64,000 nucleotides of DNA, from assembly GCF_020740795.1 (NCBI RefSeq), contig NC_067282.1, positions 126,413,132-126,477,131 on the forward strand, read 5' to 3'. The notes beneath the pieces were generated by a model. That model saw only the letters and a program-made list of their open reading frames with translations. It had not been told where the DNA came from and ran no database searches. Shown one piece after another: positions 56,501 through 64,000 of this stretch; the stretch's first letter is position 1, and the number at the start of each line of letters is the position of its first letter. A program made the position numbers and the translations under genes. This DNA comes from Apus apus (Eukaryota; Chordata; Aves; Apodiformes; Apodidae).

Positions 56501-58700
56501 GGTCTCCTTGACCTGAGGATCTCCATGCCTGTTTAATCGTAGTTGCTTGTTCTTCTTGCAGCCAGGACAACCTTGTAGCTCCTGTCCTTGCAAAAGGAAG
56601 AACAAAGCAAGTTGGTCAAAATGGTATGAGGGCAGGTGGGTGTGAAATTTAAACGTTGGATTTTTCTGAAATGGCATGTGTTTTAGGGGCACTGACAGAG
56701 CTGTGTAATGATACCCAGAACTGCACAGGTGCATTCTGCAGAAGAATACAGATAAACTTGGGGTTGTTGTTGCAGATGGAGGAAAAGCACTCCTTGAGTG
56801 GCTTCGAAAGGGGAGAGAGGACACTTTAGTGTGAGCAGCAGCAGAAAGAGTTGCAAAGTATAGTAGGATTGTGGGTATAGTGGGTTAATAGGCATATAGT
56901 TTTTATAAGATGGATTATATATAAAAAAAAATAAAATACATAAAAATGTTTGTTGAACTTCATATGTCAGGCATTGGAACATGCTGCCTACGGAGCTGGT
57001 TGAGTCACCATCCCTGGATGTGTTTAAAAGTTGTCTAGATGTGGCGCTTTGGGATATGGCTTAGTGCTGGACTTGGTAGAGTAGGGTTAATGGTTGCACT
57101 TGGTGATCTTAAAGGTCTTTGCCAACCTAAGTGATTTTATGATTCTATGTGTGTGTATATATATATGATGTTCAACAAGGCCAAGTTCAAGGTCCTGCAT
57201 CTGCAGGAGGGTGGTCACCAGTACAGACTGGGAGATGAATGGATTGAGAGCAGCTCTGCAGACAAGAATACTGGTGGATTAAAAATTGGATATGAGCCAG
57301 CAATGTATAGCCAGCTGTATCCTGGGCTGCACCAAAAGAAGCGTGGCCAGCAGTTTGAGGGAGGTGATTCCCTTCACTCTGCTCTGATGCAAACTCGCCT
57401 GGAGTACTGTGTGCAGCTCTGGTCCTCAGCACAAGACAGACATTGACCTATTACAGCGGGTCCAGAGGAGGGCCACAAAGACGATGAGAGGGCTGGAGCA
57501 CCTCTCCTATGAAGACAGGCTGAGAGAGTTGGGGCTGTTCAGCCTGGAGAAGAGAAGGCTCCAGGGAGACCTCTTTTACCAGGGCCTGTAGGAAAAGGAG
57601 AATGGTTTTAAGCTGAAATATGGTAGACTTACATTAGATATAAGAAATAAAATTTTTACAGTGAGGGTGATTAAGCACTGGAAGAGGTTTTCCAGAGAAG
57701 TAGCGGATGCCCCATCACAAGAAGCATTCAAGGCCAGATTGGATGAAGCTTTGAGCAACCTAATCTAGTGAAAGATACCCCTGTGCCTGGCAGGAGGGTT
57801 GGACTAGATGATCTTTAAGGTCCTTTCCAACTCAAAGCATTCTGTGATTCTATAACAGAAAGGCTGCTGCATTCTTCTGGATGCTGTACACACTTTTAGT
57901 GTGACCCTACAGAGGTGTCTGGAGACCTGATGATATTTTGTGAAGGCAGAGACTTCAGCAGTGCTGCACACAGATCAGAGTGAGAAGAAACTACATGCTT
58001 CGGAATAGGGCTTGATCTGAATAGACTGAACAGTGCATGATTTGTACTGTTAAAGTGACGTCTGCTTAGCAACTGTTATGATTGCTTGAGTTTGAGCCTT
58101 AATTCTACTGAGAGAGGTAATATGTCACAGATCTGCTGGTTGGTATGCTAGGTAGAGACGGAATAGTCCTTGAAGACTGTGTACCCCTGTAGTAGGACCT
58201 GGAGGCTTGGTGCACATTAAGCAAAAGGAGCTGCTGTTATAACAAAATCCTTAAAAAGTCTAACTTCTTTTGGAGGTAGAGCTGGAGTCCCTTCATCATT
58301 CTTTGTCCCTTCATCCAGCAGCTTGTGTAAGGTGACAGTTAAAATGCTTGTGGGGTTTTGTGCTTGATGAGCTTGGTTTTGGTTTGTTGGTTGGTTGTTT
58401 GGTGGTGTGTTTGTTTGTTTTTTTCCTTCTACCTTAGACATTCTGTTAGACTTAGATGCTCCTGCTTCTGCGTCCAAGGCACCACCACCAGCTACCACAG
58501 ACCTCTGGGGAGACTTCAGCACTGCATCCAGGTAAATTGTGGTGAAGGGAACTGCACATAAGTAGTGTAGCATCCTTGCAGGCACCAGAAGAGCCATAAG
58601 CTAAGAAGTCTTGCTCGATCTGCTCCTTTGATTGTCCTTTCTTTATTTCAGTGCTATTCCCAATCAGGCTCCTCAGCAGTCCAACTGGGTCCAGTTCTGA
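53477..58700 (+). CDS. NECAP1: Adaptin ear-binding coat-associated protein 1 (eight coding exons, 274 aa)
   Basis: NECAP1 is a cytosolic accessory protein of clathrin-mediated endocytosis that binds the AP-2 alpha-ear and regulates AP-2 on coated pits; it is prominent in synapses. The coding segments are 53477-53574, 54739-54839, 54991-55095, 55497-55578, 55991-56099, 56182-56368, 58438-58531 and 58652-58700. All are GT-AG with matching phases, giving 274 codons plus TGA (human 275 from memory). The PHear (NECAP PH-like) domain covers about residues 1-130 ([58 protein letters not shown]). A Pro-rich linker follows. The C-terminus has DLWGDF at 249-254 and WVQF at 271-274, the WxxF motif that binds the AP-2 alpha-ear. 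The ATG has a good context (gagATGG) and starts the family N-terminus. The paralogue NECAP2 is excluded mainly by synteny and by near identity to what I recall of NECAP1. Confidence 0.97.
54177..54224. repeat. T-rich tract in NECAP1 intron 1
   Basis: T runs interrupted by single A, G and C bases; low complexity. Confidence 0.75.
54739..54839 (+). CDS. NECAP1: NECAP1 coding exon 2
   Basis: Encodes [20 protein letters not shown] onward to KVS; acceptor 'cttttcag', donor TCA G|GTAAGG. Confidence 0.96.
54991..55095 (+). CDS. NECAP1: NECAP1 coding exon 3
   Basis: Encodes [20 protein letters not shown] and [11 protein letters not shown]; acceptor 'gtctgcag', donor ACT G|GTGAGT. Confidence 0.96.
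55497..55578 (+). CDS. NECAP1: NECAP1 coding exon 4
   Basis: Encodes the end of the PHear domain ([20 protein letters not shown]); donor TTC AA|GTGAGT, phase 2. Confidence 0.96.
55991..56099 (+). CDS. NECAP1: NECAP1 coding exon 5
   Basis: Encodes [20 protein letters not shown] and the [11 protein letters not shown] segment; donor GGG|GTAAGC, phase 0. Confidence 0.96.
56182..56368 (+). CDS. NECAP1: NECAP1 coding exon 6
   Basis: Encodes [20 protein letters not shown] and the Pro-rich linker ([17 protein letters not shown]); donor GCA G|GTAAAC, phase 1. This linker differs most from the human protein. Confidence 0.95.
56967..57148 (+). mobile_element. CR1 LINE 3' fragment, sense, in NECAP1 intron 6
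   Basis: It begins 'cattggaacatgctgcctac' and ends 'gattttatgattctatg' followed by a TG/TA dinucleotide run. It is the last ~180 bp of a CR1 copy. Confidence 0.9.
57149..57167. repeat. (TG)n(TA)n microsatellite between two CR1 copies
   Basis: TGTGTGTATATATATATGA directly joins the 3' end of one CR1 fragment to the 5' edge of the next. Confidence 0.7.
57168..57855 (+). mobile_element. CR1 LINE fragment, sense, in NECAP1 intron 6
   Basis: It starts in the RT C-terminal frame ('gttcaacaaggccaagttca', [12 protein letters not shown]-type) and includes the '[19 protein letters not shown]' block near 57520-57575. It ends with 'gcattctgtgattctata', giving its own 3' end. Its frame is broken. Confidence 0.94.
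58438..58531 (+). CDS. NECAP1: NECAP1 coding exon 7
   Basis: Encodes [20 protein letters not shown] and [10 protein letters not shown]; acceptor 'ctaccttag', donor TCC AG|GTAAAT, phase 2. Confidence 0.95.
58652..58700 (+). CDS. NECAP1: NECAP1 coding exon 8
   Basis: Encodes [15 protein letters not shown] and TGA. The terminal WVQF is the AP-2 ear ligand. Confidence 0.96.
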
Positions 58701-59885
58701 ATGGTCAAAGCAGTGGAATGGGACAAACTGATGACCAAGAGGCTCTAGAGGCATCAAATGGGATCAGAGGGGGCATGAAACTCTCTCAACTTCAATCAAA
58801 AACAAATCCGGACAATCCTTCCTTTTTAAACCAGATCTTCACTTCAGTCAAAACTTACTATTTTTGATTCAGTGAAACCATTGAACCTAAAGAGAACATA
58901 CTGACTCCTGACACAAGGTGGGCAAGGAGGAGAGAGAGGTATTCTCATCTCTTCCACCCACTTGGCCGTTACATGGTACATTCTAGCTCTCTTTCCCCAT
59001 CTTTCTATACAGGGGAAGCAAGAATCCTGAAGAAGGTGGGTACAGGAGGAGGCTGGGTAGGTGCCTCTGAATCTCTTGTCCTTTAAATTTTCTCTGGTTA
59101 GACTGTTGCTTCTTGTGGCTGTTTTCAATCGTGACTCAAGTCTGCAGCTTGGTCTGCAGTGTTGAGGGCAGCTGCATTTGGCTACAGCTTGTAAATGGAA
59201 GCTGTAAGGAGACAGGTCTTGCCTCAGCACAAAACCCTCTTTGATTATGTCTGTGGTGAGGAGTTAACCTCCCCATGCACGCACTACTCTTCCTCTCTTT
59301 GGTGCAATTCCTGATAGTGCTGGGTGTTCCTGTACTCCTATGGAAGGTATCATGCAAGTCCATGAGCAGACCTGCTGCCATTGTGCTGTAGCTCTAGGTG
59401 GGCACCCCATCATGAGGCTCCTTTTGTTTGGCTTGCAGGTTCACTGGAGGAATTTAATTTTCACTCCTTTCTCCCTCCCACCCCATGCAAAGGCCCCATT
59501 GGCACTGAGCTGTTTTAACTGGAAATAGCTTTAAAAATATATATATATTTGGTAGCTACTTGCACTAGATGACAACTAGGTGATCACACCACTCAGCATT
59601 TTGTGTTCCTGCATCGTTATCCTGAGCCCTGGCCTTGTGTTGTAACTTGGCACTGTGTTACAAGTATTGCATACCCCTGCCACAGAAGGAACTATGGGGG
59701 TGGTAGATTCTTCTTGGGTGAAGAGACAACCTCCTTCCCCTCTTCATCTAGCACTTAATTGGGCAAGAACTGTATGGTAGGCCCAGTCTTGAGAACTATG
59801 GCAGCAAAATTCTCCCACTTGTGGTCCTTCTTGTGGCTTCTGAGGCTAACTTTCTAGGACTGTGAGCTGCTTATTGTAACTAGGA

Positions 59886-59903
59886 TTTTTTTTTTTTTTT
59901 TTT
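59886..59903. repeat. Poly(T) run in NECAP1 3' UTR
   Basis: Eighteen consecutive T residues, giving a U18 tract in the transcript. Confidence 0.85.
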
Positions 59904-60870
59904 AATTTTTAAATCCAAACCACCTCTATTTCCTGTGTGGTTTAGGGGGTTAGAAAGAGGTAGAAGGCCCTCACTCTCTGCTGTTCTCTTTGGGAGAGTT
60001 TCCTAAAGCCCTTTGATCTAGGCACTACTCTATTTTCCGCAGCTATGAATGCAATCTGGGGTTTAAGTCTGCTGATTACTCTGGGCAGAGCCCAGGGGCA
60101 GACTGGAAACCTCACACCACTAGCTACGCTCTGTGCTAGCTTTATCAGTCAGAGTGCCAGCTGGAAAGGTGGTCTCAGTGACTCTTTTACAGCTGTACCC
60201 AGTTACTAGAACACTAGGCTTTTGGTACTTCACTGGAAGGTTGCTTCCTGTTTTGAACATTAAACCAGCAGCAATGCTTTTGTGACTGGAATATGCTCTG
60301 CTAGCACACCTAGTGTAAGTTTTCCCTTTGGGCAAAGACTTCCTGGTGAGGCTTTTAGAAGAGTAGTTAGCTGTATGCACCTTGTACTCACAAAGGTCTT
60401 TTTTAGTCTTCTTGCTGCACTGAGGGAATTCTGAAGACAGTTTCACTTAGACCATCCCTCTGCAAAGCAAAAATATTGAAAATAGCTCTAAAGCTGCAGC
60501 AGTTCCACTTGTGGAAGTGGGGACCAGACTGCTGTTTTTAAGTAGTCATTTAATCCTGTTCCCCTGGCTCTCTTGGTGTTCCCCTGCCATCCCTCCCATG
60601 CCTTCATAGTCACTTCTGCACTCTCATTGTATTTAAACTCCCTGCCATCTCTGAACTTGTGGGTGGCTATAATTTGCTAGCAAATTCATGGACTTTTTTT
60701 CCTTTTTTTTTTTGCTCAAGTTGTTGTGAGGTCCTGTCATTTCAACTATGTATCAGTTCCCCAAACCAAGAAAGTTCATGGCACCAATTAACTAACTAGG
60801 AGCCTCTTCTGTATTGTCTTAGTATTCTGGAGATACTATATTATGTATTTGAAAGGCTGAAAAAACAAAA

Positions 60871-60876
60871 ATTAAA
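60871..60876 (+). terminator. Probable NECAP1 poly(A) signal (ATTAAA)
   Basis: ATTAAA is the commonest variant signal, is preceded by A-rich sequence and is followed by TG-rich sequence (gtactggtgtgaatgg). Confidence 0.6.
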
Positions 60877-60890
60877 GATCTATGTATATA

Positions 60891-62996
60891 AACCATAAGA
60901 TGTACTGGTGTGAATGGTAATTAAACAAGTAATATTGGGGAAAAGAATATCACGAGTCTTCTAAGTTGTCAAATTGTTGTTGCTTTGGAAGCTCTGCAGA
61001 CTGAGGGTCTTTATGTCTCTAGGAAGATCCTACTAGCCTACTTACCCTTCTGTAAGTGCATTATGGCCTGTGGACTGGACAAGAGCAACTTTAGGAACGA
61101 ATAGGTTCAGGTTCTGTCTGTGTGAAGAAGTAGGAGCATGGACGAAGATAGAAAAATTGCCTATGGCTGTTCCAAATGGAGTAAAAAAAACTAACCAAAG
61201 CAACATGCAAACAGGCCTGACTGTAGGTGTGTGTGTGGTGCTCGATAAGAATGTGGATAAAACTAGCAAGTGAGAAAACTTAGTTGCCCTGCCATTTAAC
61301 ATTTTGGACATTAGAGGTTTAGACACCCTGCAGATGTTTTTAGAAGTTATTCTTTCCATGCTTATAAATGGGAAGCAGTCTCTGGCTGAAGAGGTGAGCA
61401 AGGTGAGCTGAGTTGGGCCCCTTGTCAGGCAGCAGCAAGGGCAGGGTGGTGTGGAAGAGAGAGCAGGTTGGAAGCTGAGTCACAGCAAGGCAGGCCCAGA
61501 CAGTGGCCTCGCCAGTAAAGAAACAGTCCTGCAGTATCTAAGCAGGAAGATCAGAGCATGTCAGTGTGGTAATTTAGATCAGCAAGGTACTTGGTGAGGC
61601 ATGGGCATGGCTGTACTAGCTCAGACAGGGATCAAGGATGAGAACCTAGCTGAGATAAGCTGGCAGACAAGCCTTGCTGAGATTTCTCAAAGCCAGACAT
61701 CTATATCATTTAAGCTGGACCCGAGTCTGGGCAGCCAGTCCCCCGGAAGATGGAGAATATGCTCGGGTACCTGATGTTCTTCCCTCTGGCCTGCTCACAG
61801 CCTTCTCTTCTTGCACAGCTACACTTGCAATGAGTTACTCTGCCAGACAGCAAAGCTCTACATACAGTTGTGTTGAAAGTACAATGGAAGTCTTATGGCC
61901 TGGATAAAGATATGAAGTCTTAACCTTTAAAGTCAGCTGTTTGAATGACAGTAGTAAACACTGGTCTCATTGTCAAATACTCTAGCAACTGTAGTGGCAA
62001 AAAAATACATAAATCTTTACATTTCTTTGGATCTAGGAGCAAAGCTGTTATCTTGTTTTGGTGACAGGGTGAATATGTTGCATACATCCTGGTCAGGCAG
62101 AAGGTGAAGGGTCTTGCCCATGAGCTATGGTGAAGCTTCCCTGACTTCCCATAGGCACTTGCAGTAAAAAAGGGTTGAATAGTCTAAGAGGTTATTTCTT
62201 CAGAGTAGGAGGATTTTCAGGTGAAGTGTACCTAAGGGAGGTGCTGGTTTATAGTCCTGTTTGTGCACAGAGAATCAGAGGATTGGGACTCAATTCATGA
62301 GGGAGAGCTTAGTCCTCTCTGGTGATCTCCCAGGTCCCTGTGCCTTTCGTCACAGTGAGGCCTGCTAGAATGCAACAGGTTGATGTGTCTTGTGTAAATC
62401 GTCTCCTCCTCCCTAATGACCTTCAGGAGCAATCTTTCTGTCCCCAGTGGGACAAGTTGGCTGTGATGGTAAGTTACTTGTGAAATTACTTGGCCTGTGA
62501 CTGCACTGGCTGAATCCTCCTGTCTCTTCCGGCTCTTCCCATTGCCAGTGGTTTCTTCTAATATAGCAGAAGCCAGTATGCAGGCTGCCAGGGGCTGTAG
62601 GTCTCCAGTGTTGCAGACAGTAGTGATCTCTAGCTAAAGGATTAAGGCCAGGCCTTTAATGTGGATCAGCAGATCAAACTGAGCAATATCTCCTGAATGT
62701 TTAATATATTCTACATAGTGGATCAGCTGGTTTCCTTAGGCAGCAGGATAGGCTGTTATCAGTGTGAGAGGGACAATGGTCAAAGGGGGAGAAAAGTTCA
62801 TGGCAAATGGAGGAGAGACTGTAGCACGTATAAAGACGTAAGAAACAAGTGCCAAAGCAAAGATCCCAGTTTTGTCTGGTTACTGGTTGTAGTTTCTTCT
62901 GTGAGAGCTGTAGTTGAGGCGGGATGTAAGCATTTCTTCCTCCTTCCTCCATTAATTCTGTTCTGCATTCTGTGATGTAAAATTCCTGTCTCACAG
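60891..62996. other. Gene-free stretch downstream of NECAP1
   Basis: Several open frames of 60-120 codons occur on both strands, but none has recognisable motifs or convincing splice context. Confidence 0.4.
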
Positions 62997-63244
62997 TCAT
63001 GCGGTATCTGGACCTACTTCAGCCACACAATGTGGATTGCAGGCCCAAACTTGCTAGCTTTAATAAAGCCTTGGTGCTGTGTGTGGACTCCCAAAGAAAT
63101 GAGGAAGAGATGTCCACTGGAGGAAATAAAAATAAAAACAAGAAACCAAAAAACCCTGAAGTCTTCCTGAGCTTTGGTGATGAGGGAACAGAATCTGAAC
63201 CTGAACTCACCCTGTTAAATCAGCAGAAACCTACAAAGCTCTAG
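62997..63244 (+). other. Weak candidate coding exon
   Basis: A good acceptor ('ttcctgtctcacag') at 62996 is followed at once by an 81-codon frame ending in TAG at 63244. The end of the frame (FGDEGTESEPELTLLNQQKP) is hydrophilic and protein-like, with a Lys/Asn-rich stretch before it. I recognise no family, see no poly(A) signal close behind it and find no upstream partner exon. It may be chance. Confidence 0.18.
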
Positions 63245-64000
63245 GAAGGTGCCCAAATGGGCTGTTAATGCATAAAAGAGAGCACCGGGTCCTATGTAGT
63301 TAACAAGCATTGTAATGCCTCAAGGTCTAGGCAATCCACTGAGTGGTCATTACATTATGTGAACAATAGATTTGTAGTCCAGAGGCCATTTTAAGTCATT
63401 TTCTTCCAAATTAATATATTTGTCCCTGGTAACAGGTAGAGTGCATTGCAGGATGTAGTTCCCTAGTGTCATAGCTCAGTTTTGCCAGCTGTTATTAGTT
63501 GTAGCTGTGTCCTCATCTAGAGGATCTAGAGGCTCTGACAAATATTTGTTGAAGCTCTCTGAGCATGGGAAGATGAGTCAGCAGCAGCAGGTGCCTGTAG
63601 TGGCTCCCAACCAGAGCCACATTTTCTAGCTGTCACTGCTGGAAGCCTGTCATGAGCTTCTAACATCACTTGGGTTTGGGGCAGACAAGCCAAGTAACTT
63701 GCAATGGCCTGCTTTCCCTTTTCTTTCCCAGATATTGTTTAGGATGGTGTCTCCTGCATGTTGGGGCAGAGGCAGCTGGCTTGCTTAGGAGACCAGTTTT
63801 TTAATCGCTGAAGCAGTCTGAAGAGACATTCCCAGAAGGAGGGGACTTCCTGTAACTTGCAGCCTTTGCCTTGAGCTTTGTGCTTAAGGTTTGTCAAGAG
63901 GTGTGACGCTCCCCTGCCCTCCTAGCCTGGTCTTCAAGCCTGGCTGCGTTGGTGACACCAGGGCTTGTAAACTCTGTCTCACCCGTGATCATGTGCTGCC
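63245..64000. other. Gene-free end of window
   Basis: No feature could be supported. Confidence 0.45.

Larger units (their letters stand above)
58701..60890 (+). other. NECAP1 3' UTR
   Basis: About 2.2 kb follow the stop with no coding potential. It contains a short AT microsatellite near 59538 and a T18 run at 59886-59903. The end is set by ATTAAA at 60871. Confidence 0.7.

Noticed and set aside
58217-58597. 126-codon minus-strand frame overlapping NECAP1 exon 7
   Set aside because: It is a shadow of the coding exon and of a T/G-rich intron end.
1-64000. CRISPR arrays, bacterial operons, phage or plasmid genes, tRNA and rRNA genes
   Set aside because: Nothing of the kind is visible by eye; the sequence is vertebrate nuclear DNA with introns and LINEs. 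A tRNAscan or Rfam search could not be run.

Overview
The window is vertebrate nuclear DNA, almost certainly from a bird. Many fragments of CR1 LINEs are present, several with the CR1-type 3' end (repeats of ATTCTRTG), together with an avian-type LTR element, compact introns and GC-rich CpG-island promoters. The three recognisable genes are in the order FOXJ2 (+), C3AR1 (-), NECAP1 (+). As I recall it, this is the order on human 12p13.31, so the block is conserved synteny. The species cannot be fixed from the sequence.

Layout. Bases 1-9500 show no supportable gene; they hold CR1 fragments in opposite orientations and simple repeats. A GC-rich minisatellite (about 9780-10210) abuts a CpG island (about 10230-11190) with CCAAT and GC boxes and a good splice donor. 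A second CpG island lies at 14.7-15.6 kb. Either or both could hold the non-coding first exon(s) of FOXJ2. A gene-free 15 kb follows. FOXJ2 coding exons then run from 30722 to 39542: ten exons that join in frame to a 542-residue forkhead transcription factor. A long 3' UTR ends near an AATAAA at 42013. C3AR1 converges on it from the other strand (44922 down to 43804, one coding exon, 372 residues). Between C3AR1 and NECAP1 lie CR1 fragments, an LTR-like element with a 48-bp internal repeat, and a small CpG-rich patch with an unexplained minus-strand ORF. NECAP1 starts inside a strong CpG island (ATG at 53477) and its eight coding exons end at 58700, giving 274 residues, with a 3' UTR to about 60890. 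The last 3 kb contain one weak candidate exon and nothing else I can support.

The genes do not form a pathway. FOXJ2 is a nuclear transcription factor, C3AR1 is the G-protein-coupled receptor for the complement anaphylatoxin C3a, and NECAP1 is a clathrin/AP-2 endocytosis accessory protein. No wholly new system was found. The points most worth a second look are the unexplained CpG-rich ORF at 51.6-51.9 kb, the shortened acidic, tyrosine-rich extracellular loop 2 of C3AR1, possible intron-retention isoforms of FOXJ2, an octamer pair in the FOXJ2 3' UTR, and the minisatellite beside the first CpG island.
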